A stretch of DNA of 40,336 bases from Halobacteriales archaeon QS_5_70_15 (GTDB lineage: Archaea > Halobacteriota > Halobacteria > Halobacteriales > Haloarculaceae): the NCBI GenBank assembly GCA_003022005.1, contig PXRQ01000052.1, forward strand, positions 1-40,336. The letters run 5' to 3'. Shown here in pieces: positions 19,409-27,731 of the stretch. Made by a program: the position numbers and the translations under genes. Positions within the stretch are counted from its first letter, which is position 1. Each line of letters opens with the position of its first letter. The notes below the pieces were generated by a model. It made no database searches, was not told the origin of the DNA, and saw only the letters and a list, made by a program, of their open reading frames with translations.

Positions 19409-20836
19409 ATGAGCGACGCCGAACGAGCCGACGACGCGGCGACCGGACCGGATCACGACCACCACGATCACGAGGGTCCCGGGTACGCGACGCCGCAGGC
19501 AGCCATCGAGGAGTCCGAGCCCGAGGAGCTGGCGTACGTGATGGGGCTGTACGTCGGCACCGACGTCGACGCGAGCGACTTCCTCGCCGTGGTCGACCTC
19601 GACCCGGACTCGGGGACGTACGCGGAAGTGATCGACCGGGTCGAGATGCCCAACAGGGGCGACGAGCTCCACCACTTCGGGTGGAACGCCTGCTCCTCGT
19701 CCTGCCACGTCGGCGGGCTGGAGCGCCGACACCTGATCGTCCCGGGCCAGCGGTCCTCGCGGATCCACGTGCTCGACGCGGCCGAACGCGAGAACCCCGA
19801 GCTCGAGGCCGTCATCGAGCCCGAGGAGGCCTTCGAGTGCGACCTCTCGGCGCCGCATACGGTCCACTGCGTCCCTGACGGGCAGATCCTGATCTCGATG
19901 CTCGGGGACGCCGATGGGGAGCTGCCGGGAGGGTTCCTCGAGATCGACGAGTCGGACTTCTCGATCGAGGGACGGTGGGAGCCGCCGGGCGAGATCGAGA
20001 TGAACTACGACTACTGGTACCAGCCCAGGCGGAACGTGATGGTCTCCAGCGAGTGGGCCGCGCCGGAAACCTACTATCCGGGGTTCGACCTTGAGGACGT
20101 CGAGGCGGGCAAGTACGGCCGGAAGCTCCACGTCTGGGACTGGTCGGAGGGGACCGTCGAGCAGACCATCGACCTCGGCGAGGAGGGCGTGATCCCCCTG
20201 GAAGTGCGGTTCCTCCACGCCCCGGTTTCGACCCACGGCTACGTCGGGGCGGCGCTCTCCTCGAACGTCTTCCACTTCTACGAGGCCGAGAGCCCGAGCG
20301 GGGACGCGAACGTCGGCCGGTACGAGGCCGAGAAGGTCATCGACGTCGAGGCCCGCGAACACGAGGACTGGGACATGCCCGTCCCCGGTCTCGTCACGGA
20401 CCTGCTGGTGTCGATGGACGACCGGTACCTGTTCTTCTCGAACTGGCTCCACGGGGACGTCCGGATGTACGACGTCTCGGACCCGGCCAACCCGCGGTTC
20501 GTCGACCGGATCTGGGCGGGCGGGAACTTCGGCCCCGATCACCCCATCGAGGGCGAGCGGAAGGTGGTCGGCGGGCCGCAGATGCTCCAGCTCAGCCTCG
20601 ACGGCGAGCGGCTCTACTGGACGACGTCGCTGTTCTCCTCGTGGGACGACCAGTTCTATCCCGAGGAGAGCGAACTGGGATCGGTGATGCTGAAGGCCGA
20701 CGTCGACCCGCGCCGGGGGACGATGGAGCTCGACGAGGAGTTCCTCGTGGACTTCGGCGAGGTCGGGCCCGGGCCCGCGCGGGCCCACGAGATACGGTGG
20801 CCCGACGGCGACTGCACGAGCGACGTCTGGCAGTGA
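19409..20836 (+). CDS. SBP56-family methanethiol oxidase
   Basis: 475-residue protein of the selenium-binding protein 56 / methanethiol oxidase family, which converts methanethiol to formaldehyde, H2S and H2O2 in characterised bacteria and in human SELENBP1. The family signature HHFGWNACSSSCHVGG (88-103) contains the conserved Cys95 and Cys99, spaced one residue wider than the common CSSC. Seven-bladed propeller repeats include RSSRIHVLD, SAPHTVHC and FFSNWLHGDVRMYDVSDP. The N-terminus has a His-rich DHDHHDHEG (15-23) that could bind metal; there is no signal peptide, so it is cytoplasmic. A ferredoxin gene overlaps its stop codon. Confidence 0.92.
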   Translation: MSDAERADDAATGPDHDHHDHEGPGYATPQAAIEESEPEELAYVMGLYVGTDVDASDFLAVVDLDPDSGTYAEVIDRVEMPNRGDELHHFGWNACSSSCHVGGLERRHLIVPGQRSSRIHVLDAAERENPELEAVIEPEEAFECDLSAPHTVHCVPDGQILISMLGDADGELPGGFLEIDESDFSIEGRWEPPGEIEMNYDYWYQPRRNVMVSSEWAAPETYYPGFDLEDVEAGKYGRKLHVWDWSEGTVEQTIDLGEEGVIPLEVRFLHAPVSTHGYVGAALSSNVFHFYEAESPSGDANVGRYEAEKVIDVEAREHEDWDMPVPGLVTDLLVSMDDRYLFFSNWLHGDVRMYDVSDPANPRFVDRIWAGGNFGPDHPIEGERKVVGGPQMLQLSLDGERLYWTTSLFSSWDDQFYPEESELGSVMLKADVDPRRGTMELDEEFLVDFGEVGPGPARAHEIRWPDGDCTSDVWQ

Positions 20837-21171
20837 GCGGGCCGGACGGGGCGGCGAACCTCGAACTGGTCCTGGTCCGCGCGGACGGCTCCGAGACGGT
20901 CGTCGAGGCCCGCGCGGACGAGACGGTGCTGGAGGCGGCCGAGCGGGCGTGCGAGACTCTGCCGTTCGGCTGTCGGACCGGCGCGTGCGGGACCTGTACC
21001 GCGCGGCTGCTCGACGGCCAGGTGTGCCACGAGCGGCCACCCCGTGCACTGAAGCCACGGCACCTCGAACGCGGATACGTGCTGACATGCGTCGCAGCCC
21101 CCCGGGAGGACTGCCGTCTCCGGGCGGGCGCGGACGTGGCGGACGAACTGGTGGAGAACCCCTGGAAGTGA
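20833..21171 (+). CDS. 2Fe-2S plant-type ferredoxin
   Basis: 112-residue electron carrier. The cluster ligands are Cys47, Cys52, Cys55 and Cys86, in GCRTGACGTCTARLLDG (C-x4-C-x2-C) and YVLTCVA. The GTG start at 20833 overlaps the TGA stop of the SBP56 gene by four bases (GTGA), showing translational coupling. It lacks the long acidic insertion of the main haloarchaeal ferredoxin, suggesting a dedicated partner. I infer that it takes electrons from, or passes them to, the neighbouring oxidase. Known methanethiol oxidases use O2 directly, so a ferredoxin partner would be unusual. Confidence 0.88.
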   Translation: MSGPDGAANLELVLVRADGSETVVEARADETVLEAAERACETLPFGCRTGACGTCTARLLDGQVCHERPPRALKPRHLERGYVLTCVAAPREDCRLRAGADVADELVENPWK

Positions 21172-21235
21172 CCGGCGCCCGACCACGGGCACCGAAGGAA
21201 CTACGGCGGGGACGGAACCACGAGAGACACGAACC

Positions 21236-21544
21236 ATGGCCGAGACGGACGACGCCGACCTGCACGACTACCTGATCCTGCGCGAACTGGACGACCCGAT
21301 CACCCGCGAGGACCTCGACGCCGCCGCGGGGGCCTCCGGCGAGGCGCTCTCCGCGCTCCGCGAGGAGGGCGTCGGCATCCGCTGGGTGGACTCCGAGGTG
21401 CTGACCGACGACGACGGGCGCGTGACGGGGACGTTCTGTCACTACCGGGCCGAGAGCGAGGACGCGGTCCGGGAGCACGCCGACCGGGCGGGGCTGCCGG
21501 CGACCCGGATCGACCGGCGCGGCGAGCCCCTCGAGGGGGAGTGA
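21236..21544 (+). CDS. DUF4242-family protein
   Basis: 102-residue small protein. It fits the DUF4242 pattern: DYLILRELDDPITREDLDAA at the start, IRWVDSEVLTDDDGRVTGTF in the middle, and CHYRAESEDAVREHADRAGLPATRI at the end. That is a ferredoxin-like alpha/beta fold with a C-terminal AVREHADRAGLP helix. The biochemical role of the family is poorly defined, with nickel binding reported for one actinobacterial member. It lies 64 bases after the ferredoxin on the same strand and might belong to the same unit. Confidence 0.65.
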   Translation: MAETDDADLHDYLILRELDDPITREDLDAAAGASGEALSALREEGVGIRWVDSEVLTDDDGRVTGTFCHYRAESEDAVREHADRAGLPATRIDRRGEPLEGE

Positions 21545-21639
21545 GACGGTAGCGGCGGGCGCTCGTCGCCTCGCGCGCCAACCCGGACTAGCGGGAGCGC
21601 CGCCGATCCCCTGCTCGCGGCCGCGCCCGATGTTAACTA

Positions 21640-21649
21640 TTTATATTAT
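21640..21649 (+). promoter_or_regulatory. TATA box for the lipase gene
   Basis: TTTATATTAT centred about 24 bases before the ATG at 21668, in an otherwise GC-rich spacer. Confidence 0.55.
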
Positions 21650-21667
21650 CGGGGCCAACCCGGGGCC

Positions 21668-22537
21668 ATGTCGGCTCCGAGCAACGCCGCGGCGACGCCC
21701 CTGATGTTCCGGAAGCTGCTCGGAAACATCAGGAGCGTGCGGCGGAACCGTCGGAACGGGGGGTGTCGGGTCGACTGCGAGCACGGGCGGACGGACGACG
21801 GCCGGCTGCCCTGGCGCACGTCGGAGTACGGCGGGTGGGGCGGTCACGAGTACCACGGGACCGAGCCCGGCGCGGACAGGACGCCGGTCGTCTTCGTCCA
21901 TGGCCTCGGGCGCGACGCCTGCGACTGGCACCCCCACGCCGAGTTCTTCGCGGACTGGACCTACACCGGCGACGAGCTCTGGGCCATCACCTTCGGGTCC
22001 TCGATCCCGACCCACGAGACGATGGCCGACCAGCTGGAGGCGTTCGTGAGCCGGGTCCGGGAGCACGCCGGCGTCGAGACGGTGTCGGTGGTCGGCCACA
22101 GCCTCGGGGTCATCGGGCTCCGCTACTGGCTCCACCGCGAGGACCGGTACGACTGGGTGGAGGACTTCGTCGGGCTCGCCGGGCCGAACCACGGGACGAA
22201 GCTGCTCTCGATGGCCGCGAGACACGGCATCGACAGCGGGGCCTACCGGATGAGCCCGGTCCTGCGGTCGGACTACGAACGGTTCGGGGAGCACCCCCTC
22301 AAGGAGCTCAACCGGGAGGAGACCCCGGGTGACGTCGAGTACTACACCGTCCGGGGGAGCGAGGACCCGCTGTTCATGGCCTGTCCCGGGAGCCCGGCCC
22401 TGGAGGGGGCCGAGAACGCGCTCCTCGAGACGGACCACGACGGCGTCAGGGCGGACCTGGAGAGCATCGAACTCGTCTACGAGTGGGTCAGCGGCGAGAC
22501 GCCGTACGACCTGGGACTGCTCGCCGAGAGCCGCTGA
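21668..22537 (+). CDS. Lipase / esterase, alpha/beta hydrolase
   Basis: 289 residues. The oxyanion segment VVFVHGLG is at about 74-81, the nucleophile elbow GHSLG has Ser145, Asp233 (GSEDPLF) is the likely acid, and His257 (ETDHDGV) the base. GLAGPNHGTKLL after the nucleophile is typical of bacterial class 2 lipases (LipB/EstA type, PF01674). There is no signal peptide, so it probably acts inside the cell, although the basic N-terminus (RKLLGNIRSVRRNRRNG) is unusual for this genome. Substrate unknown. It lies next to the short-chain fatty-acid transporter, convergent with it. Confidence 0.82.
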   Translation: MSAPSNAAATPLMFRKLLGNIRSVRRNRRNGGCRVDCEHGRTDDGRLPWRTSEYGGWGGHEYHGTEPGADRTPVVFVHGLGRDACDWHPHAEFFADWTYTGDELWAITFGSSIPTHETMADQLEAFVSRVREHAGVETVSVVGHSLGVIGLRYWLHREDRYDWVEDFVGLAGPNHGTKLLSMAARHGIDSGAYRMSPVLRSDYERFGEHPLKELNREETPGDVEYYTVRGSEDPLFMACPGSPALEGAENALLETDHDGVRADLESIELVYEWVSGETPYDLGLLAESR

Positions 22538-22631
22538 GAACACCGCGCCGTTCGGTCGGTCCGAACGATGCGGACGGCGCGACACGACGGCGGACCGATA
22601 CGCGCCCGGACCGGCACGCCGCCCCGAGCCG

Positions 22632-24116
22632 TCAGGGAGCCAGCCCGGCGCCCAGGAACAGCGTCATGACCGACCCCATGATGACCAGGCCGACGAGCAT
22701 CGCGACCATCGTGTAGCCGATGATGTCGCGTGCGCGCGGGTCCGTGAGCGCCAGCAGCGGAATCGCCCAGAACGGCTGGATCGTGTTCGTGAGCTGGTCG
22801 CCCATCATCTCGATGAGCACCGCCGTGTGGAGGGGCATCCCGAGCTGCTGGGTCGTGTCCAGCAGGATCGGCCCCTGGGCGACCCACTGGCCGCCACCGG
22901 AAGGGACGAAGATGTTCATGACGCCGGCGCTGATCATCCCGATGAGCGGCCAGGTCAGCGGCGTCGCGAAGCCGGCGAAGAAGTTCGAGATCACCTCCGC
23001 GAGCGCCGTCCCGGTCAGGAGCCCGGAAATGCCCGCGTAGAAGGGGAACTGGAAGATGATGCCCGCGATGTTCTGGGCGGAATCCTCCATCTGGGCGACG
23101 GTCCGGGACGGCGTCCGCCAGAGGAGGATGGCCCAGAACAGGAAGAAGGCGTTGATGCTGTTCAGCGTCAGCGACGCGAAGCCGCCCCCGCTGAGCACCC
23201 AGGCGTCGATGAAGTAGTAGGCGGGAAACCCGACGATGAGGACCGTCAGGATCACCGAGTTGTTGAGCCGGTCGGCGGCGGTCGTCCGCTCGCCCGCCAC
23301 CGCCGCGCCCCCGTCGGTCGCCACGTCCTCGGCAAGGCCCGTGGGGTCGGCCTCGCTCCCGCTCTTCGGCATCATCTTCTGGTAGGCCTTGTCCGGTAGT
23401 TCGGCTATCTCCCCTTCCTCGGGATGGAGGACGGCGAGCGTCGGCGGGACGAACACGAGCAGGAGCGCGACCGCCACGAGGTTGGTCGCGCTCCCGAGGG
23501 TCGCCGAGATGGGGAGCCCCTCGGGAGTGTACTGGAGGAACGACTCGGGGAGGCTGTCCGGCGACGCCATCAGGAGCGCCGAGGAGCTGGTCAGCCCCGA
23601 GTGCCAGATCATCAGCCCCGTGTACCCCGCCGCGGCCAGCAGCGGGTAGTGGAGCTTCACGTCGTGTTTCCGCGCCTGGTAGCCGACCTGTCGGGCCATG
23701 ACCGCGCCGACGATGAAACCGAGCCCCCACGAGATGAGCGCCCCGGTCATCGCCACGAACGAGACGAACGCCGTCGCGTGGAACCGGGACTCCGGGACCA
23801 GCCGCCCGAGGCCGGTCGACCGCTCCTCGGTCGGGAGCGGCCACTCGGCGATGCGTTGCAGCAGCCGCGTGACCGTCGGCGACTTGGCGATGGCGTCGCC
23901 CGTCATCAGGATGACGGCGAACTGTGCCATGAACGTGAGGAACACCCACACGCCGTCGGACCAGGCGTCGAGCGCTTCCACGGGACCTACCCCGACGCCG
24001 AGAGCCCCGAGGAACGCGATCACGGTCAGTACGACCGCGAACACGCACGGGTCCGGGATGTACTCGAGGGCGAAGTCGGCGAACGTCTCGCCCACTCTCC
24101 GTATGCTACCAACCAC
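22632..24116 (-). CDS. AtoE-type short-chain fatty acid transporter
   Basis: About 494 residues from GTG 24114-24116. The open frame extends far upstream, but that part is antisense to phaE. Multi-helix membrane protein of the AtoE family (short-chain fatty acid uptake), with about 12 hydrophobic segments. Family features are GETFADFALEYIPDPCVFAVVLT at the start, WHSGLTSSSALLMA, SGGGFASLTLNSINAFFLF, and NIFVPSGGGQWVAQGPI near residues 390-406. About 50 residues longer than E. coli AtoE, with an acidic central loop. It is divergent from phaE-phaC, suggesting co-regulated uptake of short fatty acids for polyester synthesis. Confidence 0.88.
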   Translation of the reverse strand: MVGSIRRVGETFADFALEYIPDPCVFAVVLTVIAFLGALGVGVGPVEALDAWSDGVWVFLTFMAQFAVILMTGDAIAKSPTVTRLLQRIAEWPLPTEERSTGLGRLVPESRFHATAFVSFVAMTGALISWGLGFIVGAVMARQVGYQARKHDVKLHYPLLAAAGYTGLMIWHSGLTSSSALLMASPDSLPESFLQYTPEGLPISATLGSATNLVAVALLLVFVPPTLAVLHPEEGEIAELPDKAYQKMMPKSGSEADPTGLAEDVATDGGAAVAGERTTAADRLNNSVILTVLIVGFPAYYFIDAWVLSGGGFASLTLNSINAFFLFWAILLWRTPSRTVAQMEDSAQNIAGIIFQFPFYAGISGLLTGTALAEVISNFFAGFATPLTWPLIGMISAGVMNIFVPSGGGQWVAQGPILLDTTQQLGMPLHTAVLIEMMGDQLTNTIQPFWAIPLLALTDPRARDIIGYTMVAMLVGLVIMGSVMTLFLGAGLAP

Positions 24117-24168
24117 CGTGCGTACGACTGACTCTGCAGGGGTGTGTAAATAATAACTGCCACCCCCA

Positions 24169-24205
24169 GCACGTGCCGGGGCGGTCCCATCGAGGCACGT
24201 GCCGG
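24169..24205. promoter_or_regulatory. Paired GCACGTGCCGG repeats between atoE and phaE
   Basis: The 11-base sequence GCACGTGCCGG occurs at 24169-24179 and again at 24195-24205, 26 bases apart, in the 138-base divergent spacer. Each contains the palindrome GCACGTGC. Two identical palindromic half-elements about 2.5 helical turns apart in a shared promoter look like an operator. No regulator is assigned. Confidence 0.4.
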
Positions 24206-24218
24206 ACCGGTCCCCGCC

Positions 24219-24230
24219 GATAGAGATACG
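24219..24230 (+). promoter_or_regulatory. TATA-like box for phaE (first copy)
   Basis: GATAGAGATACG centred about 29 bases before the ATG at 24255. Weak but correctly placed. Confidence 0.35.
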
Positions 24231-24254
24231 AAGGTTCGTTAACAACCCCCGCGT

Positions 24255-24842
24255 ATGCCGGACCGATTCGACCCCGAGTCCGTACAGGAATCCTGGCCCG
24301 ATTTCGTCGGAACGATGAACGAACAGCTCGTGGAGGCGATGGAGACCAACGCCAGGGCACAGTCGGCGTTCGTCGAGTCCTGGATCGAGAGCGTCGAGTC
24401 GATGGGCGACGAGGAGTACGTGGAGGAGAGCCTCGAGAGCTACGGGCAGGCGTACTCCGTCTGGATGGACGCCGCCAACGAGGCCATGGAGAGGACGGCC
24501 GACGTCGCGTCCGGCGAGGAAGTCTCCCCCGAGGAGTTCCGTGACGTCTGGTTCGACGCCGCCAACGAGGCGTTCAAGGAGGTGATGTCGACCGAGGCGT
24601 TCGCGGCGCTCACCGGGCAGGTCGTCGAGGACGCGCTCGAACTGCGCCAGGCCAGCGACGAGACCGTCCAGTCGACGCTCCACGACCTGGGCTTCGCGAC
24701 GGAGGGTGACGTGCGGGAGCTCGGCGAACGGCTCGTCGAACTCGAGCGGCGCGAGAAGGCGGTCGAACGGCGGCTCGAGCGCCTCGACGCGATCGAGCGG
24801 AAGCTCGACCGCGTCCTCGACCGGCTGGAGGCGTCCGCATGA
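24255..24842 (+). CDS. phaE: PhaE, class III PHA synthase subunit (first copy)
   Basis: 195-residue partner of PhaC in the haloarchaeal (type IIIA) polyhydroxyalkanoate synthase, acting at the granule surface. It is acidic and helical with little hydrophobic core. SWPDFVGTMNEQLVEAMETN opens the protein. The family block [20 protein letters not shown] (about 100-119) is nearly identical to that of the second copy at 30436. A C-terminal coiled coil ([20 protein letters not shown] to the end) probably mediates PhaE-PhaC pairing. Its stop overlaps the phaC start (ATGA), so the two subunits are translationally coupled. Confidence 0.9.
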   Translation: MPDRFDPESVQESWPDFVGTMNEQLVEAMETNARAQSAFVESWIESVESMGDEEYVEESLESYGQAYSVWMDAANEAMERTADVASGEEVSPEEFRDVWFDAANEAFKEVMSTEAFAALTGQVVEDALELRQASDETVQSTLHDLGFATEGDVRELGERLVELERREKAVERRLERLDAIERKLDRVLDRLEASA

Positions 24843-26185
24843 ACGCGAACAACCCGTACGCGAACGCGGTCGACATCCAGCGACAGACCTGGGAGAACGC
24901 CGCCGAGTTCGTCGGGAAGCTGGACATGCTCGACGAGGTCAACCGGCGGGTCGCGAACGTCGAGGTGGGGGGGACGCCGAGCGAGGTCGTCTTCGAGGAG
25001 AACAAGCTGGAACTGCTCCACTACGAGCCCCGGACCGACGAGCAGTTCGACGTCCCCATCCTGTTCGTCTACGCGCTGTTCAACAAGCCGTTCATCCTCG
25101 ACCTCCAGCCGGACCGGTCGGTGATCCGGACGTTCCTCGATTACGGGTTCGACGTCTACATGATCGACTGGAACGAGCCGAGCCTGATGGACCACGCCCT
25201 GACGTTCGAGGACTACGTCGGCCGCTACATCGACGACTGCGTGGACGTCGTCCGCCAGCGGTCCGGGCAGGACGCGATCGACCTCTTCGGCTACTGTATG
25301 GGCGGGACGATGAGCCTCATCTACGCCGCACTCTACCCCGAGCGGGTCCGGAACCTCGGGCTGATGGCCGCGTCGGTCTGTCTCAGGGACCGGGACAGCG
25401 TCCTTGACCAGTGGATCGGCGACGGCCTCTTCGACCTCGAGGTCCTCGCGGACACGTTCGGGAACGCCCCCGCGGAGTTCCTCGATGCCGGCTTCTCGAT
25501 GCGCGAACCCGTCCAGAACAACCTCACGAAGTACATCCGGTTCTTCGACGGGATCGAGAACGAGGACTTCGTCGAGAACTTCGCGCGCATGGAGCGGTGG
25601 ATCGAGGAGAGCATCGACGTCCCCGGGCGGATGTTCGTCGACTTCGTCGATGCCGTCTACACCGAGCAGAAGCTCTACAACAACGAGATGTACGTCGGCG
25701 GGGAGCACGTCGACATCGGGAACCTGACGATGCCCATCGCCCAGGTGATCGGGACCTACGACCACGTCGTCCCGCAGGAGGCGCCGAAGGCGTTCAATGA
25801 GGTCCTCCCGACCGACGATCTCACCGTCTTCCAGTCCGACACCGGCCACATGGGACTGGCCGTCTCCGGGCGCGCGCACAGCGAACTCTGGCCCGACGTC
25901 TGCGCGTGGTACGAGGAGCGGGGGGGCGAAATTTCCGGCGGAACGGGGTGGACCGACGTCGACGTCGGGGCCGCTCCCGGGATCTCCCCCGACGCCGCAG
26001 GGGTCATCGACCTCGAGGAGATCGACGGCGTGGGACCGGCCTACGCCGAACGGCTCCGGGACGCCGGCGTCGGATCGGTGGCCGACCTGGCCCGGGCCGA
26101 CGCGGCCGACCTCGCCGACGCGGCCGACGTGCCCGCGAGCCGGCTGGAGGACTGGATCGAGCGGGCCCGGGAGACGACGGCCTGA
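24839..26185 (+). CDS. phaC: PhaC, class III PHA synthase (first copy)
   Basis: 448-residue catalytic subunit that polymerises (R)-3-hydroxyacyl-CoA into polyester. The lipase-like box GYCMGG holds the nucleophile Cys153; the catalytic acid and base are Asp308 (GTYDHVV) and His337 (SDTGHMG). All three are in place, so the enzyme should be active. Family blocks include [15 protein letters not shown] and [18 protein letters not shown]. After an Asp/Gly linker it ends in a helix-hairpin-helix domain (about 394-443), GVGPAYAERLRDAGVGSVAD, the C-terminal extension typical of haloarchaeal enzymes. Divergent in detail from the copy at 30995, so it is not a recent duplicate. Confidence 0.95.
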   Translation: MNANNPYANAVDIQRQTWENAAEFVGKLDMLDEVNRRVANVEVGGTPSEVVFEENKLELLHYEPRTDEQFDVPILFVYALFNKPFILDLQPDRSVIRTFLDYGFDVYMIDWNEPSLMDHALTFEDYVGRYIDDCVDVVRQRSGQDAIDLFGYCMGGTMSLIYAALYPERVRNLGLMAASVCLRDRDSVLDQWIGDGLFDLEVLADTFGNAPAEFLDAGFSMREPVQNNLTKYIRFFDGIENEDFVENFARMERWIEESIDVPGRMFVDFVDAVYTEQKLYNNEMYVGGEHVDIGNLTMPIAQVIGTYDHVVPQEAPKAFNEVLPTDDLTVFQSDTGHMGLAVSGRAHSELWPDVCAWYEERGGEISGGTGWTDVDVGAAPGISPDAAGVIDLEEIDGVGPAYAERLRDAGVGSVADLARADAADLADAADVPASRLEDWIERARETTA

Positions 26186-26289
26186 CACCCGGAACGCGTC
26201 TACCCGAACGCCACCGACACCCCGGTGACGGGGTCGCTCCGCGGCTCCTCGCCGGCAGCACGACCGTCGCCGTCCGTCCGCCCGACGAA

Positions 26290-26651
26290 ACCATCCTCGG
26301 CGACGCGGCGGACGTGGTGCTGCTGGTCGACCCCGGGACCCCGCTGGAGATCGTCGAGCGGGAGAAGGACGTCATCAGTTCCGGCGGGGAGTGGATCCCC
26401 AGCGTCGAACTGGAGCACGCGCTGACGTCCCACGAGGGGGTTTCGGAGGCGGCCGTCGTCTCCGTCGACCACGAGACGTGGCAGGAGCGGCCGCTCGCGT
26501 GTGTCGTTCTCCGCGAGGGGGCCGACGTGACCGACGAGGACCTGCGGGCGTTCCTCGCCGAGGACTACCCCGGCTGGTGGCTCCCCGACGCGTTCGTCTA
26601 CGTGGAGGAGATCCCGACGACCTCGACCGGGACGTTCGACAAGGTGGCTCA
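26290..26651 (+). pseudogene. Acyl-CoA synthetase C-terminal fragment
   Basis: About 120 codons of the small C-terminal domain of an AMP-forming acyl-CoA synthetase. They read EREKDVISSGGEWIPSVELE (the hinge and A8 region), then AAVVSVDHETWQERPLACVV, then WWLPDAFVYVEEIPTTSTGT, then FDKVA. The large N-terminal ATP- and substrate-binding domain is missing. The catalytic Lys of the TGK motif reads Thr here (STGTFDK). The frame has no start of its own and ends where it meets the stop of the TauE gene on the other strand. Remnant of a deleted ligase. Confidence 0.75.
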
Positions 26652-27431
26652 CTGGAGCGCCAGGTACGGTCCGACGGCGACGAGCGTCAGCCCGAGGGCC
26701 GTCTTCAGCCGGCGGGGGTCGACGACGCGGGTGACCCGCCAGCCCAGGAACGCGCCGACGAGCTGGGGGACGCCGACCAGCAGCGCGAGCGGGAGCGAGA
26801 CCGCCCCCTGTAGCGCGTACCCCGCGGTCGCGAACGCGGCGATGAACACGGACTGGACCTGTGCGACGGCGACCGCCGACAGCATCCCCACGCCGAGCAC
26901 GACGAGGGCCGGGACCGCGACGACCGGCCCGCCGACGCCCAGCAGGCCGCTGACGACCCCGAGGGCGAGCCCCAGTCCCCCGAGCAGGACGTCGCCCCGT
27001 GGGGGGGTCAGGTCGGCCTCGCGGTCGGGTATCCCCGGCGAACGCTCCCGGTAGACGATGACGACGCCCGCGAGGGCGGCGAAGCCGCCGAGGAGCAGGC
27101 CGAACAGGTCCCGCGAGACGTACGCGTTGATCCCCGCGCCCGCGAGCGCGCCCAGGACGCTCGAGACGCTCAGCACGACCGCAGTCCGGCTGTTGGTCCC
27201 GACGGACAGCTTCCCCGACCGGAGGTAGGCGACGGTCCCCAGGAGCCCCACGGCGACGAAGGTGAACTGTGCGGTTCCCGCGACCGTCGAGGAGGGGACC
27301 GTGGTGAGCGTGTACAGGGCGATGGTCGTGAAGATGCCGCCCGGGCCGATGGACGTACAGCCGATCCCGGCGAGGAAGGCGACCCCGACCAGCAGAACGC
27401 TCGGCGCGAGCGGCGGAAGGGTGGCGGCCAT
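26649..27431 (-). CDS. TauE/SafE-family membrane exporter
   Basis: 260 residues with about eight transmembrane helices in two related halves. The first half has VAFLAGIGCTSIGPGGIFTT, and the second VSGLLGVGGPVVAVPALVVL; these glycine-rich pseudo-repeats define the TauE/SafE (DUF81) family of sulfite, sulfoacetate and organosulfur exporters. I start it at ATG 27429-27431, just before the first helix. The longer open frame upstream is antisense to the hydrolase gene. The transported anion is unknown; the methanethiol oxidase in the same window makes a sulfur compound a reasonable guess only. Confidence 0.8.
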   Translation of the reverse strand: MAATLPPLAPSVLLVGVAFLAGIGCTSIGPGGIFTTIALYTLTTVPSSTVAGTAQFTFVAVGLLGTVAYLRSGKLSVGTNSRTAVVLSVSSVLGALAGAGINAYVSRDLFGLLLGGFAALAGVVIVYRERSPGIPDREADLTPPRGDVLLGGLGLALGVVSGLLGVGGPVVAVPALVVLGVGMLSAVAVAQVQSVFIAAFATAGYALQGAVSLPLALLVGVPQLVGAFLGWRVTRVVDPRRLKTALGLTLVAVGPYLALQ

Positions 27432-27701
27432 CGGACGGGCTTGCCCGATGACGGACAAAGGCGCTCCGGTCGGGTCCGCGGTACCGCCCCCTTCCCCGCG
27501 ACCCCCTGAGAGCAAGCCGAACGGATCCCGCGACCCCTGGAAGACGCGCGCGTGCGCCGCCAGCGGGCCTCGGTACGGGTCGTCGGCCCGGCAGGGCACC
27601 GTCGCGGTTTCGATCCGGCGGGCCACCGACCACGGTCCGAGGGTCGGCTTCGACCTGCAAGGCGTCCCGAGAGCCGGTCGCCGCCCGCCGGAGCCGGAAG
27701 A

Positions 27702-27709
27702 AGTATACC
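27702..27709 (+). promoter_or_regulatory. TATA box for the hydrolase at 27732
   Basis: AGTATACC centred 27 bases before the ATG at 27732, matching a leaderless start. Confidence 0.55.
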
Positions 27710-27731
27710 GAACCCGGGACTGCCCGGGGGC

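Noticed and set aside
19849..19880. CATACGGTCC inside the SBP56 gene as a further palindrome copy
   Set aside because: Only the first seven bases match; the inner blocks and the opposite end are absent.
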